DNA of 64,000 nucleotides from Candidatus Syntrophocurvum alkaliphilum. Its GTDB lineage: Bacteria; Bacillota; Syntrophomonadia; Syntrophomonadales; Syntrophomonadaceae. The notes under the pieces were generated by a model, which did not search any database, was not told the origin of the DNA, and saw only the letters and a program-made list of their open reading frames with translations. Shown in pieces: positions 25,631 through 34,829 of the stretch. The stretch spans positions 1,358,001 to 1,422,000 of the forward strand of contig NZ_CP046457.1 in the NCBI RefSeq assembly GCF_009734445.1. The letters are read 5' to 3'. Each line of letters starts with the position of its first letter. The stretch's first letter is position 1. A program made the translations under genes and the position numbers.

Positions 25631-26977
25631 TTAAAAAGGAAATTTAAAAGGCATTCCTCCGCGTTTTCCTTTTTTATTATTAGTAGCTTCAGAAAACTGT
25701 TTCATTAGTTTTCTAGATTCTTGGAATTGCTTTATTGTTCGGTTAACATCTTGAACTTTTGTCCCACTTCCCCTAGCAATCCTTTTCTTTCTACTTCCAT
25801 TTAATATACTAGGATCTACTCTTTCTTCAGGAGTCATTGATTGAATTATGCATTCTATTTTAACAAGCTCTTTTTCATCTAATTGTCCCTGCATCCCCTT
25901 AAGCTGTTTTCCCATTCCAGGTATCATTCCCAATAAGTCTTCTAAAGGACCCATTGATTTAACCTGTTGCATCTGCTCCAAGAAATCTTCTAGCGTAAAT
26001 TCTTGCTTACGTATTTTTCTTTCCATTTCTTTAGCTTTATCTTCATTAAAATTAGCTTGAGCCTTTTCAACTAGGCTTACTATATCTCCCATTCCTAAAA
26101 TCCTAGAAGCCATTCTTTCAGGGAAAAACACTTCTAAGGCATCTAGCTTTTCACCTAAACCAACATATTTTACCGGACAACCAGTTACTGCTTTAACTGA
26201 TAATGCAGCCCCTCCACGTGTATCTCCATCTAGTTTAGTTAAAACTACTCCAGTAAGGTCTAACTCATTATTAAAGCTTTCAGCTACATTAACCGCATCT
26301 TGCCCAGTCATTGCATCTACTACAAGTAATATTTCTTGAGGTTTTACATTAGATTTTATTTGTTTTAGTTCATCCATCAATTCTTCATTAACATGTAATC
26401 TACCCGCTGTATCTAAAATTACTACATCTCTATTATTTGATTTTGCATATTCAATTGATCCTCGTGCTATATCAACGGGATTACCCTGTCCCATACTAAA
26501 TACAGGCACCCCTACTTGTTCTCCTAACACTTGAAGTTGTTTAATTGCTGCAGGTCTATAGACATCACATGCAACTAATAGTGGTTTTTTTCCCTGTTTT
26601 AAAAGGTTTTTAGCCAATTTGCCTACAGATGTAGTTTTACCCGCACCTTGAAGTCCAACAGCCATAACTATTGTTGGCGGTTTCGTTGCTATTTCTAACT
26701 TACTCTCGGTACCTCCCATTAATTCGGTCATTTCATCATGAACTATTTTAATAACTTGTTGACCGGGAGTTAAGCTATCTAAAACCTCTTGACCTACTGC
26801 TCTTTCTCTAATTTTAGATATAAAGTCTTTGACTACCTTATAATTTACGTCAGCTTCTAGTAAAGCAAGACGTACTTCCCGCATAGCAATTTTTACATCA
26901 TCTTCTGTTATTTTGCCCTTGCCACGTAACTTTTTAAATATATCCTGTAGCCTATCTGATAATCCTTCAAAAGCCAC
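25631..26977 (-). CDS. ffh: Signal recognition particle protein Ffh
   Basis: Ffh is the SRP GTPase that targets nascent membrane proteins. The 448 residues contain the N domain, then the G domain motifs GLQGAGKTTSVGKLA, VILDTAGRLHV and TKLDGDTRGGAA. The Met-rich M domain follows (about 300-430; MQQVKSMGPLEDLLGMIPGM, SRKKRIARGSGT). It follows ylxM by 15 nt. The SRP RNA gene is not in this window. Confidence 0.98.
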   Translation of the reverse strand: MAFEGLSDRLQDIFKKLRGKGKITEDDVKIAMREVRLALLEADVNYKVVKDFISKIRERAVGQEVLDSLTPGQQVIKIVHDEMTELMGGTESKLEIATKPPTIVMAVGLQGAGKTTSVGKLAKNLLKQGKKPLLVACDVYRPAAIKQLQVLGEQVGVPVFSMGQGNPVDIARGSIEYAKSNNRDVVILDTAGRLHVNEELMDELKQIKSNVKPQEILLVVDAMTGQDAVNVAESFNNELDLTGVVLTKLDGDTRGGAALSVKAVTGCPVKYVGLGEKLDALEVFFPERMASRILGMGDIVSLVEKAQANFNEDKAKEMERKIRKQEFTLEDFLEQMQQVKSMGPLEDLLGMIPGMGKQLKGMQGQLDEKELVKIECIIQSMTPEERVDPSILNGSRKKRIARGSGTKVQDVNRTIKQFQESRKLMKQFSEATNNKKGKRGGMPFKFPF

Positions 26978-26992
26978 TTTACCTCTCCTTTT

Positions 26993-27334
26993 CTAGATCA
27001 GTTCAACTGCGCGTCTCAACACCTCAATAGCCTTCTTCACACTATGTTCATTTATGTTATCATTATTTAATAATTCATAAGCTTCATCAATATAACCTCG
27101 AGTAAACTCAAATTTTTTAACAAGACCTAGTTTTGTTTCATAGTCTTCTAAAGCATTTTCAGCCCTACGTAAAATATCATATACTGCCTGTCTAGTACTA
27201 TTAGTATCATCTGCTATTTCAGTTAATGATAAATCATTTTCATAATATAAACTCATTATATATTGTTGTTTTTCTGTTAAAAGAGGTCCATAAAAGTCTT
27301 TTAACAAAGTAATATAGTTCCATTTTTCTAGCAC
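26993..27334 (-). CDS. ylxM: YlxM family (UPF0122) sigma-70 region-4-like protein
   Basis: The 113-residue protein is a helix-turn-helix resembling sigma factor region 4: LTEKQQYIMSLYYENDLSL, then EIADDTNSTRQAVYDILRRA. In Firmicutes it precedes ffh and is thought to assist SRP assembly. The start is GTG eleven bases after AGGAGG. It is first in the operon, directly behind a consensus promoter. Confidence 0.95.
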   Translation of the reverse strand: MLEKWNYITLLKDFYGPLLTEKQQYIMSLYYENDLSLTEIADDTNSTRQAVYDILRRAENALEDYETKLGLVKKFEFTRGYIDEAYELLNNDNINEHSVKKAIEVLRRAVELI

Positions 27335-27351
27335 AGAACATTTAACCTCCT

Positions 27352-27377
27352 GATGTAAAGTATTTATACTTTACATC
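27352..27377 (-). promoter_or_regulatory. Perfect 26-nt palindrome at the transcript start of the SRP operon
   Basis: GATGTAAAGTAT and ATACTTTACATC form a perfect 12-bp inverted repeat with only two bases between. It begins at the expected transcription start and ends one base before the AGGAGG site. It can be a 5' stabilising hairpin or a dimeric repressor's operator. Confidence 0.6.
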
Positions 27378-27382
27378 TTGTA

Positions 27383-27411
27383 ATTTTACCTTTCCTGCTC
27401 TCTTGTGTCAA
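27383..27411 (-). promoter_or_regulatory. Consensus promoter of the ylxM-ffh-rpsP operon
   Basis: TTGACA, an exact 17-bp spacer and TAAAAT lie on the minus strand. Confidence 0.88.
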
Positions 27412-27492
27412 GTTTGGATAAAAAATATAAAGTATTCTTTGATTTTATATTCAAAATATTCTAAAATTTAATTGTTAAGGAGGTAATCGAAC

Positions 27493-28341
27493 ATGCATGA
27501 AAAAATTGCTTTAATGACTGATAGTGGCTCAGATTTACCACAACATATTATTGATAAGTATAACATTAAGGTTGTACCTTTAAAGGTGATTTATCCTGAT
27601 AGGGAATATTCAGATAGAGTTGATATTCAACCACAAGAAGTATATAAACGAATGCCTGATGAAATACCAACTACTTCTATGCCATCCTTAGAAATAATAA
27701 ACTCTACTATTAAGGAAATAAAAGAAGAAGGATTTACTCATCTAATTGCTATACATATCTCAAGTGGGTTATCAGGAACTTATCAATCAGTAGAACTAGT
27801 AGCAAAAGATTTTACTGATGATCTAGTTATAAAAATTATTGATTCAAAAACATTGTCAATGGCAACTGGACTTATGGTATTAGATGCAGCACGAAATATT
27901 GCAGATGGAGTAAGTTTTGAAAATGTAATTGATAAATTAAATAATTTACAACCAAATGTAAAAGCTTATTATGTAATTGAAACACTAGAATATCTCCGAC
28001 GAGGTGGACGTATCGGACGAGTTGCCGGTATGTTAGGGCAATTTTTAAGCCTTAAACCTATAATATCAGTAGATACAGAAGGAACATATTATACTTACTG
28101 TAAAGCAAGAGGAAGAACAAAATCTATTGAAAAGCTAATTCAAATAGTAGAAGATGCTGTTAAAGACAAACAAATAAATTTAGCAGTTTTAAATGGTGGC
28201 GCAGATGATGAGTTTGACAATCTATTAGAAAAAATTAAAAAGTTACCGAATATTAAGGGACTTATAACTTCTGAAGTTAGTCCTGCTCTATGTGTTCACA
28301 CTGGCCCCGGTTTATTAGCAGTTTGTTTGCATGAGGTATAA
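27493..28341 (+). CDS. DegV family fatty-acid-binding protein
   Basis: The 282-residue protein shows the DegV pattern: LMTDSGSDLPQHIIDKY, PTTSMPSLEI, HISSGLSGTYQS, then LEYLRRGGRIGRVAGMLG and LSLKPIISVDTEGTYY. DegV proteins (FakB-like) bind a fatty acid for phosphorylation by FakA. No fakA is nearby. The ATG has GGAGG upstream. It is divergent from the SRP operon and ends in a strong terminator, so it is monocistronic. Confidence 0.94.
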   Translation: MHEKIALMTDSGSDLPQHIIDKYNIKVVPLKVIYPDREYSDRVDIQPQEVYKRMPDEIPTTSMPSLEIINSTIKEIKEEGFTHLIAIHISSGLSGTYQSVELVAKDFTDDLVIKIIDSKTLSMATGLMVLDAARNIADGVSFENVIDKLNNLQPNVKAYYVIETLEYLRRGGRIGRVAGMLGQFLSLKPIISVDTEGTYYTYCKARGRTKSIEKLIQIVEDAVKDKQINLAVLNGGADDEFDNLLEKIKKLPNIKGLITSEVSPALCVHTGPGLLAVCLHEV

Positions 28342-28342
28342 T

Positions 28343-28384
28343 AAAAAAACTGTTATTGCTTTTTAAGCAATAACAGTTTTTTTA
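28343..28384 (+). terminator. Rho-independent terminator of degV
   Basis: AAAAACTGTTATTGCTT pairs with AAGCAATAACAGTTTTT, ending in a T-run. Confidence 0.93.
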
Positions 28385-28723
28385 TTTTATAATTCTTACC
28401 CTAACCACAAAATCATTTATATTAGCCTCTAAGTTATGAAATTTTTCATCAGTAACCCCATCATTTCAAACTTACCTTCCTTTTTTTGTATTTTTATCAA
28501 AAAAATTGCCAGAATTATTATTTAAAATAAGTGTTTATAAATTATATTTGTGATAATTGTTATTTATCCCAGCGAATTTTTCGACTAGTTTTGTTTTGTA
28601 TGTTTTTTCCATATTGTTATAATGTGTAATAGATTATAAGGAAGCTAAGATATATAAACTTTTTAATTATCTATTAACTTAAGTTATTAGAGATTTTTAA
28701 GGAATAAGGAAGGTTTTTTATGT
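28385..28723. other. Non-coding spacer with promoter of the following gene
   Basis: No complete gene is visible. An extended -10 (TGTTATAAT, 28615-28623) probably starts the next gene. On the minus strand, 28382-28465 encodes 27 codons that read like the end of a protein (tail DFVVRVRIIK) but stop codons lie directly upstream, so it may be a gene remnant or chance. Confidence 0.5.
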
Positions 28724-29254
28724 ATGTATAAAATTTTTCCCAAATTATTGTTATTATTATTAATATTTAAATTTTTTATTGGAGTTTCAACTTCATCAAT
28801 CTGGGCATCTCATTTAATTAAAGATGATAATATTAATGAACAGGTTTTTATTGGTATCATTGAAAGTTTTAATTTATACTCCAACTTTTTTAATGAAGTA
28901 AAGTATATTAATAATGAGTCTTCTCCTGTTAATGCAAACACTTTCGAGGAAGCAATTGATTATTTTTCCAAGGGCTTTGATTGTAAATTAGCAAAGGACA
29001 TTGTTGTTTCATTTACTACAATGGATAAAAATAGTCAAAATCTTTTAATAATCCCAACTGATGGAATTCCAATAATTGAAAAAGAAGATTATGATAAGTT
29101 AGAATTTTTTATAATAAATAATTATAAAGTCGTTGTTAAGAAAGAGTTTAAAAATTACTTTGCAATGGATGATAATTATGTTTATTTTATAATAGTTAAA
29201 AAGATTAATGATAAATGGAAAATATCAAATTTAGCACTTTTACCTACAAAATAA
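28724..29254 (+). CDS. Predicted secreted protein of unknown function
   Basis: The 176-residue protein starts with a clear signal peptide (basic MYK, then LLLLLLIFKFFIGV, with a likely cleavage after the WAS triplet). The mature part is acidic and neutral with a C-terminal half of alternating hydrophobic and lysine-rich stretches (IINNYKVVVKKEFKNYF, YFIIVKKINDKWKISNLAL), like a small beta-rich extracytoplasmic domain. No lipobox cysteine is present. I do not recognise the family. It is monocistronic, with its own extended -10 promoter and terminator. The second of two nearby ATGs is used because the first frame stops after three codons. Confidence 0.7.
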   Translation: MYKIFPKLLLLLLIFKFFIGVSTSSIWASHLIKDDNINEQVFIGIIESFNLYSNFFNEVKYINNESSPVNANTFEEAIDYFSKGFDCKLAKDIVVSFTTMDKNSQNLLIIPTDGIPIIEKEDYDKLEFFIINNYKVVVKKEFKNYFAMDDNYVYFIIVKKINDKWKISNLALLPTK

Positions 29255-29268
29255 AAATCTAAAAAATA

Positions 29269-29302
29269 AAAAACACTTGATATAAATTCAAGTGTTTTTT
29301 TA
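29269..29302. terminator. Bidirectional terminator
   Basis: AACACTTGA/TCAAGTGTT with A-runs on one side and T-runs on the other. It ends the secreted-protein gene on the plus strand and the tRNA cluster on the minus strand. Confidence 0.9.
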
Positions 29303-29311
29303 TTTAAGTTA

Positions 29312-29387
29312 TGGTGGGCGATGCAGGACTTGAACCTACGACCCCCTGCTTGTAAGGCAGGTGCTCTCCCAGCTGAGCTAATCGCCC
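29312..29387 (-). tRNA. tRNA-Val (anticodon UAC)
   Basis: The 76-nt sequence folds as a full cloverleaf with encoded CCA. The acceptor stem is GGGCGAT with its complement ATCGCCC, the D arm is AGCTCAGCTGGGAGAGC, and the anticodon loop CTTACAA carries TAC. It is last in a three-tRNA cluster. Confidence 0.96.
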
Positions 29388-29390
29388 TAA

Positions 29391-29465
29391 TGGTGACCCC
29401 TAGGGGACTCGAACCCCTGTTACCGGCGTGAAAGGCCGGTGTCTTAACCGCTTGACCAAGGGGCC
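29391..29465 (-). tRNA. tRNA-Glu (anticodon UUC)
   Basis: The 75-nt cloverleaf has encoded CCA, acceptor GGCCCCT with AGGGGTC (one G-U pair), and anticodon loop CTTTCAC. It is only 3 nt from the valine tRNA. Confidence 0.96.
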
Positions 29466-29471
29466 ATAATA

Positions 29472-29547
29472 TGGTGGGCCTACCAGGATTTGAACCTGGG
29501 ACCAACCGGTTATGAGCCGGTGGCTCTTCCAACTGAGCTATAGGCCC
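29472..29547 (-). tRNA. tRNA with CAU anticodon (elongator Met; Ile2 not excluded)
   Basis: The 76-nt cloverleaf has encoded CCA, acceptor GGGCCTA/TAGGCCC and anticodon loop CTCATAA. The paired first base and the absence of the initiator GGG/CCC anticodon stem argue against initiator tRNA. Whether C34 is modified to lysidine (Ile) cannot be seen. Confidence 0.93.
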
Positions 29548-29577
29548 CAGTTGTGAACCTTTGACCCTGCAAGAGAT

Positions 29578-29606
29578 AGTATATTAAAAATCTCTTCCGG
29601 AGTCAA
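29578..29606 (-). promoter_or_regulatory. Promoter of the tRNA-Met-Glu-Val cluster
   Basis: TTGACT, an exact 17-bp spacer and TATACT lie on the minus strand, about 30 nt before the first tRNA of the cluster. Confidence 0.85.
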
Positions 29607-29642
29607 GGGGTAATTCTTTTTTTTAAAAGGTTTTTTCCAAGT

Positions 29643-29673
29643 AAAAAGCGGTAACTTGTTTAGCGTTACCGCT
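29643..29673 (-). terminator. Terminator after tRNA-Asn
   Basis: AGCGGTAAC pairs perfectly with GTTACCGCT and is followed by TTTTT on the minus strand. This separates tRNA-Asn from the next tRNA cluster. Confidence 0.88.
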
Positions 29674-29686
29674 AGAACCTTCAATA

Positions 29687-29761
29687 TGGCTCCTCGGGTA
29701 GGATTCGAACCTACAGCCCTCCGGTTAACAGCCGGATGCTCTACCGTTGAGCTACCGAGGA
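29687..29761 (-). tRNA. tRNA-Asn (anticodon GUU)
   Basis: The 75-nt cloverleaf has acceptor TCCTCGG/CCGAGGA, discriminator G, encoded CCA and anticodon loop CTGTTAA. It has its own promoter and terminator. Confidence 0.96.
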
Positions 29762-29779
29762 ATGCCCTCAACGAGATTT

Positions 29780-29808
29780 ATTATATCTAGATTTTTGTTT
29801 TATGTCAA
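29780..29808 (-). promoter_or_regulatory. Perfect-consensus promoter of tRNA-Asn
   Basis: TTGACA, 17 bp, TATAAT exactly match the sigma-A consensus on the minus strand, about 20 nt ahead of the tRNA. Confidence 0.92.
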
Positions 29809-29829
29809 CAACTATAAGCATTTTTTTTA

Positions 29830-30912
29830 TTATTCAATATAATCTTTTAATTTTTTGCTTCTTGATGGGTGTCTAAGCTTTCTTAGGGCCTTTGCTTCAA
29901 TCTGTCTTATTCTTTCCCGAGTAACCCCAAATTCTTGTCCTACCTCTTCAAGAGTTCTAGGCCTTCCATCATCTAAACCAAATCTTAGCCTTAAAACTTT
30001 TTCCTCTCTCTCTGTTAGAGTATGTAAGATTCCGTCTAGGTGCTCACGTAACAAGACAAATGAAGCAGATTCTTCTGGGGATTCAGCATCTTCATCAGTA
30101 ATGAAATCTCCTAAATGGCTATCATCTTCTTCTCCTATTGGGGTTTCTAGCGAAACTGGTTCCTGAGCCACTTTCATTATTTCAATAACCCTATTTACAG
30201 GAATATCCATTTCAACTGCAACTTCTGCTGGGGTTGGCTCTCTACCAAGGCTCTGCAACAGGTTTCTTTGAACCCTAGATAATTTATTTATGGTTTCTAC
30301 CATATGGACTGGTATTCTAATAGTCCTTGCCTGATCTGCTATTGCTCTTGTTATAGCCTGCCTTATCCACCAAGTCGCATAAGTACTAAATTTATAACCT
30401 TTACGGTAATCAAACTTTTCTACAGCTTTCATTAAACCTAAGTTACCTTCTTGGATTAAGTCCAAAAAGAGCATACCTCTTCCGACATATCTTTTAGCTA
30501 TACTTACAACTAATCTTAGGTTTGCTTCAACTAGTTGTCTTTTAGCCTCTTCTTCTGAAGCTTCTATCCTTTGAGCTAAATCAATTTCTTCCGTAGCTGT
30601 TAACAAAGGTACTCTGCCAATTTCTTTAAGGTACATTCGGACTGGGTCATCTATCTCTATACCATCAGGTATTATAACCTCTTCCGTTTCTATATTCTCT
30701 GTTTCTAATTCTTCTTCGGAATCAATCTCACCCTCTGCTCCTACAGCAATTCCCAAAGATTGTAAATGTTCAAAAATATCATCTATTTGATCGGGTTCTA
30801 GATTAAAACCCTGTAAATCATCAACGATTTCTTCATATGTCAGATTTTTTTTCTTTTTCCCTTTTTCGGCTAAAACACTTATTGCTTCTGCAAGCTTTCC
30901 ATCCAGTTTCAT
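29830..30912 (-). CDS. rpoD: RNA polymerase primary sigma factor SigA
   Basis: The 360-residue housekeeping sigma factor has region 1.2 [18 protein letters not shown], region 2 ([55 protein letters not shown]), region 3 and the region 4 helix-turn-helix [20 protein letters not shown]. Region 1.1 is short, as in Gram-positives. The ATG has GGGGGG upstream and overlaps dnaG by 4 nt, the classic dnaG-rpoD coupling. Confidence 0.98.
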   Translation of the reverse strand: MKLDGKLAEAISVLAEKGKKKKNLTYEEIVDDLQGFNLEPDQIDDIFEHLQSLGIAVGAEGEIDSEEELETENIETEEVIIPDGIEIDDPVRMYLKEIGRVPLLTATEEIDLAQRIEASEEEAKRQLVEANLRLVVSIAKRYVGRGMLFLDLIQEGNLGLMKAVEKFDYRKGYKFSTYATWWIRQAITRAIADQARTIRIPVHMVETINKLSRVQRNLLQSLGREPTPAEVAVEMDIPVNRVIEIMKVAQEPVSLETPIGEEDDSHLGDFITDEDAESPEESASFVLLREHLDGILHTLTEREEKVLRLRFGLDDGRPRTLEEVGQEFGVTRERIRQIEAKALRKLRHPSRSKKLKDYIE

Positions 30913-32678
30913 TTTGTCCCCCCTTTCTGGGCTTTATTCAGTAATTTATCAATTTTTAAAATGAAATCTAAAACACTATAAAAATCACCTTCATCAGATA
31001 GTTGACGTATTTTGGCAAAAAGTTTTTGCCATTTTGCATCTTGTTTCATAATTTTTACTCTTTTTACATAATCCATAATCTCTATTTTATTTAATTCTTC
31101 ATCACCAATAAATGTTATTCTAGCAAATTCAGAATTTAAGTCCTGTTCTACGGCTATAGTAAAAAGTTGATTAATTTTATCTTTGTGTGATCCCTGTAAG
31201 CCTTGATATATTTTTAATAATGCTTTATATTGTTGATTATGAATAAAGTCAATGCCTATTGTATCTACAATATAATTGAAAAATTCCTCATCTTTTAACA
31301 TTTTTGCCATTATTTTCTCTTGTATACTGTAATTACCGTATCTTTTATTATCCCTTGATATTTGTATTTTATTCCTTTTGTGTGGTAAATTACTTGACTT
31401 TTTCGATTTTATCTCTCTATATACTGTATTTTCTTCTAATTTTAGTTTTTCTGACAATAAGCGAATGAAATAATCTTTTTCAATCTCACTATTTAGACCA
31501 TTTATGTCTTTTTTTACTTCATTTATTATTTTATTTTTGTTCTCTAAGTTTAATTCTTCTGTCGAATTTATATTACTGTTTATCTTAAATTCTATATAAT
31601 TATAACTATTATTCTTTATATATCTTAAAAATTCCTCTTTTCCATTTAAAGCAATATATTCGTCTGGATCTTTTCCTGGCGGCAGGGCAACTACATCAGT
31701 CTTTAGATTAGCCTTTAATAGAGAATTTATTGCCTTTATTGCTTCTCTTTGTCCTGCTTCATCTCCATCATATAGAATTATAACTTTTTCTGTGTACTTT
31801 TGTAGTAATTTAGCTTGATCTACAGTAAAAGCTGTACCTAAAGAAGCAACAACATTAGTAATATCAGCTTGACCTAGTTTTATACAATCCATATATCCTT
31901 CTACTAAAACAACTTCATTTCGTTTTCTAATACTGTCTTTAGCTTGGTATAATCCATATAAATTCTTTCTCTTAGAAAATAGATCTGTTTCAGGAGAATT
32001 TATATATTTAGGTAAACTATCATCTAATACTCTGCCTCCAAAACCTATAATATCTCCACGAAAATTTTGTATCGGAAATATAATTCTGTTTCTAAATAGA
32101 TCATAATGGTTTGTACCTTTTTTATTTAGTGATATTAGTCCCGACTTTTCTATTATTTTTTTAGAAAAACCATGTTTTAGTAGATAGTTTTTCAAGCCAT
32201 CCCATTCATCTAATGCATACCCTATTATATAACGTTTTAATGATTCATCAGAGACCTTCCGTTTTTTCAAATATTTCAAAGCTTTTGTAGACGCAGGTGT
32301 AAATAAGTTTTTATTGTAATAATCTGCTGCATTTTTGTTAACTTCTAGTACCTGTTTAACTTCATTATTTTCATTTTTTAAAGACCTTAATTCAATTCCA
32401 GCTTTGTCAGCTAAAAGTTCAACAGCTTCTTTGAAACTTGCCCCATCCCTTTTCATTACAAAAGAAAATACATCCCCGCCTGTTCGGCATCCGAAACAAT
32501 AAAACATTTCTTTTTCTGGTGTAACACTAAAAGATGGAGTCTTTTCTTGATGAAAAGGGCATAAACCCCAATAGCGATTTCCTTTACGATTTAACTGCAC
32601 TGTTTCACCAATTATTTCTACAATATCTATTCTAAATAAGATATCTCGAATAAGCTGATCATCAAAATATTTTGTCAT
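30909..32678 (-). CDS. dnaG: DNA primase
   Basis: DnaG makes the RNA primers of replication. The roughly 589 residues show the CHC2 zinc finger ([11 protein letters not shown]...CFGC), the RNA polymerase/TOPRIM domain ([45 protein letters not shown]) and a C-terminal helicase-binding part. I take the ATG just after GGTGGAGG; a GTG three codons earlier sits inside that ribosome-binding site. It is transcribed with rpoD. Confidence 0.96.
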   Translation of the reverse strand: MTKYFDDQLIRDILFRIDIVEIIGETVQLNRKGNRYWGLCPFHQEKTPSFSVTPEKEMFYCFGCRTGGDVFSFVMKRDGASFKEAVELLADKAGIELRSLKNENNEVKQVLEVNKNAADYYNKNLFTPASTKALKYLKKRKVSDESLKRYIIGYALDEWDGLKNYLLKHGFSKKIIEKSGLISLNKKGTNHYDLFRNRIIFPIQNFRGDIIGFGGRVLDDSLPKYINSPETDLFSKRKNLYGLYQAKDSIRKRNEVVLVEGYMDCIKLGQADITNVVASLGTAFTVDQAKLLQKYTEKVIILYDGDEAGQREAIKAINSLLKANLKTDVVALPPGKDPDEYIALNGKEEFLRYIKNNSYNYIEFKINSNINSTEELNLENKNKIINEVKKDINGLNSEIEKDYFIRLLSEKLKLEENTVYREIKSKKSSNLPHKRNKIQISRDNKRYGNYSIQEKIMAKMLKDEEFFNYIVDTIGIDFIHNQQYKALLKIYQGLQGSHKDKINQLFTIAVEQDLNSEFARITFIGDEELNKIEIMDYVKRVKIMKQDAKWQKLFAKIRQLSDEGDFYSVLDFILKIDKLLNKAQKGGTK

Positions 32679-32802
32679 TGCCTCCACCTACAATTCTATA
32701 TTTACAAGAAAATCCCTTCTATTTATTCGAATTTTGTCTAAATATCTATTTGTATACATTGAAAATTAGTATTGTGATCTATGCACCACGCCTTGCTCTT
32801 AA

Positions 32803-32866
32803 GGACTTAGATAAACATGTTTGCTCAGCCTTAAGTTTTATGTAGTTACTTTTTGCAGCAGAATCA
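32803..32866. repeat. Dispersed repeat family B, copy near dgt
   Basis: This 64-nt unit is nearly 90% identical to 62094-62158. Its left part, 32798-32835, folds as an imperfect hairpin closed by CTTAAGG/CCTTAAG around AAACATGTTT. It lies 12 nt after the dgt stop codon, in the gap before dnaG. Confidence 0.8.
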
Positions 32867-32877
32867 TATTTTATAAA

Positions 32878-33939
32878 CTAATATAAAATATCTTTAACTG
32901 CACTAGGCACTAATGACTGAGGAATATAGATATCCTGAAACAATGAAACACAGTAGGCATCGCTCATTCCCGAAATATAATCACCAACAGCTTGCTCTAA
33001 ACCATCTTCATCAGCAATCGTTTGAAAAACAGGACTCATTTTGTGTGGATTATTCATAAAGTATTTTAGTAAATGTTCAATTATAAACATTGCTCTTGTT
33101 CTTTCAGCTTGACATACTGGACCTCGATATATAGTTTCGAACATATACTCTCGTAAACCTTTTAAAGCGCGCTCCACTTCCTCACTCGGCTCTACTTTAA
33201 CAACATTATTTTTTTCGATTATTTTTTTTGTATTATTAATAATATCGCTAACCAATGTTCCTATTCTCATACTATGTGTATAACCTAATATTTCAAGATA
33301 CTCTACTGGTATATCATCTAAATTTAAAAGTCCTGCTCTTATTGAGTCGTCAATATCATGTTGCACGTAAGCAATTTTGTCACTAAGACGTACTACTTGG
33401 CCTTCTAAAGTGTAAGAACTACTTTCACTTTTACCATAACCACTATGGTTAAGTACTCCATCTAAAACTTCCACAGTCAAATTTAAACCATTTCTGTTTT
33501 TATGTTGTTCAATCTTAGTTAAAACTCGTATACTGTTTTCGTTATGTTTAAAACCATTACTTAATAAAATATCTAGTATTTGTTCACCTGCATGAGCAAA
33601 AGGGGTATGCCCAACATCGTGACCTAATGACATGGCTTCAATTAAATCTAAATTAAGATTTAATCCTGCACCTATAGTTCTAGCTATTTGATTCACCTCA
33701 AGAGTATGGGTTAGTCGAGTTCGATAATGATCTCCTGGAGGAGCTATAAAAACTTGGGTTTTATGCTTCAACCTTCTAAACGCCTTAGAATGAACAATTC
33801 TATCTCTATCAATCATAAAGCATGTACGTATAGGGTCAGGTTCTTCAAAATTTAGCCTCCCCTTACTATTAGAAGCTAAACATGCATGAGGGCTTAGTAT
33901 GGATTTTTCTCTTTGTTCAATTTCATTTCGCACTCTCAT
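32878..33939 (-). CDS. dgt: Deoxyguanosinetriphosphate triphosphohydrolase-like HD protein
   Basis: The protein of about 353 residues hydrolyses dNTPs to nucleosides and triphosphate. It has the HD-domain sequence RTRLTHTLEVNQIARTIG, then LGHDVGHTPFAHAGE with the metal-binding His-Asp pairs, and VRLSDKIAYVQHDIDD. The chosen ATG is the fourth codon of the longest frame, because GAGGTGG lies five bases upstream. It is alone upstream of dnaG and carries the family-B repeat in its 3' region. Confidence 0.92.
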   Translation of the reverse strand: MRVRNEIEQREKSILSPHACLASNSKGRLNFEEPDPIRTCFMIDRDRIVHSKAFRRLKHKTQVFIAPPGDHYRTRLTHTLEVNQIARTIGAGLNLNLDLIEAMSLGHDVGHTPFAHAGEQILDILLSNGFKHNENSIRVLTKIEQHKNRNGLNLTVEVLDGVLNHSGYGKSESSSYTLEGQVVRLSDKIAYVQHDIDDSIRAGLLNLDDIPVEYLEILGYTHSMRIGTLVSDIINNTKKIIEKNNVVKVEPSEEVERALKGLREYMFETIYRGPVCQAERTRAMFIIEHLLKYFMNNPHKMSPVFQTIADEDGLEQAVGDYISGMSDAYCVSLFQDIYIPQSLVPSAVKDILY

Positions 33940-34006
33940 ATTATCCACCTCTTATTAGTCATAAACCCATCTACCCATAAATCAACACAACTTGTCTTGA
34001 AAGACA

Positions 34007-34038
34007 AAAAAATCCTTAGCCATATAGGTTAAGGATTT
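34007..34038 (-). terminator. Terminator of the flavodoxin-like gene
   Basis: On the minus strand AATCCTTAACC pairs with GGCTAAGGATT (one mismatch), followed by a T-run. Confidence 0.85.
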
Positions 34039-34069
34039 TATATTTTATTAATAATAAAATTAAAAAACC

Positions 34070-34678
34070 TTACCTTTTTCGCAAATCTTTAGTATGTTTT
34101 GCAACTTCAGCTATTCTTTTACCTAAAATACGCGATCTATTTATTCCATTTTCATCCAGTTTAGCCGGTCGCTGAGCAGCAGCTCCACTATGACCACAGT
34201 CATTATCATAATGACCATCACCAACAACTATCATACCTTGAACTAAAAGAATATCATGTATTGCTTTTAATGTAGTTTCTTGTCCACCAAAACGGGAGTT
34301 TCCTACAGATAAAGCACCCCCTATAGTATTCATTAAGCTTTTTTCTGTTCTAAGCCATCTTGTTTTATCAAAAAAAGCCTTTAACTGAGCTGAAACAGTT
34401 CCAAAATAAACTGGACTCCCCACTATTATTCCATCTGCTAAAGCCATTAATTTATATGCATCAAATATTTCGTTATCTTCTATACATTTTGCTGTGCAAG
34501 GAGATGAACATGCATGACAAAAAGGATTATTAATTTTTTTTAGCTCAGAACTACAATGAATTACTTTGGTTATGGCACCATATTTTTTAGTTTCGTTTAA
34601 AGCTTGATCTAATAAAAAGGCCGTATTATCTGAAGAATTAGGACTGCCATTAACTCCTACGATTAGTAAATCAGACAT
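34070..34678 (-). CDS. Flavodoxin-family / iron-sulfur flavoprotein-like NAD(P)H reductase
   Basis: The 202-residue protein has the FMN-binding start LLIVGVNGSPNSSDNTAFLL, a compact cysteine cluster (CHACSSPCTAKC, four Cys near residue 52), and the flavin loop GIIVGSPVYFGTVSAQLKAF. Proteins of the NADPH-dependent FMN reductase/Isf group bind FMN and, with such cysteines, often a 4Fe-4S cluster. They shuttle electrons in anaerobes, commonly reducing oxygen or peroxide. The start ATG follows AGGAGG. No partner is adjacent. Confidence 0.87.
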   Translation of the reverse strand: MSDLLIVGVNGSPNSSDNTAFLLDQALNETKKYGAITKVIHCSSELKKINNPFCHACSSPCTAKCIEDNEIFDAYKLMALADGIIVGSPVYFGTVSAQLKAFFDKTRWLRTEKSLMNTIGGALSVGNSRFGGQETTLKAIHDILLVQGMIVVGDGHYDNDCGHSGAAAQRPAKLDENGINRSRILGKRIAEVAKHTKDLRKR

Positions 34679-34760
34679 TAATATTACACACCTCCTAATA
34701 CATGAATACTACACTTTAGCCTTTTTTTCCTTCATATTGAATTAAATTTTTAGCAGTAAG

Positions 34761-34790
34761 AAAAACTCACCTAAAATATAGGTGAGTTTT
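34761..34790 (-). terminator. Terminator of the LysM protein gene
   Basis: AAAACTCACCTA pairs perfectly with TAGGTGAGTTTT and leads into a T-rich tail on the minus strand. Confidence 0.9.
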
Positions 34791-34829
34791 CATTTTCTCT
34801 AGAGTAAGATTTATTTGTTATTATTATAG

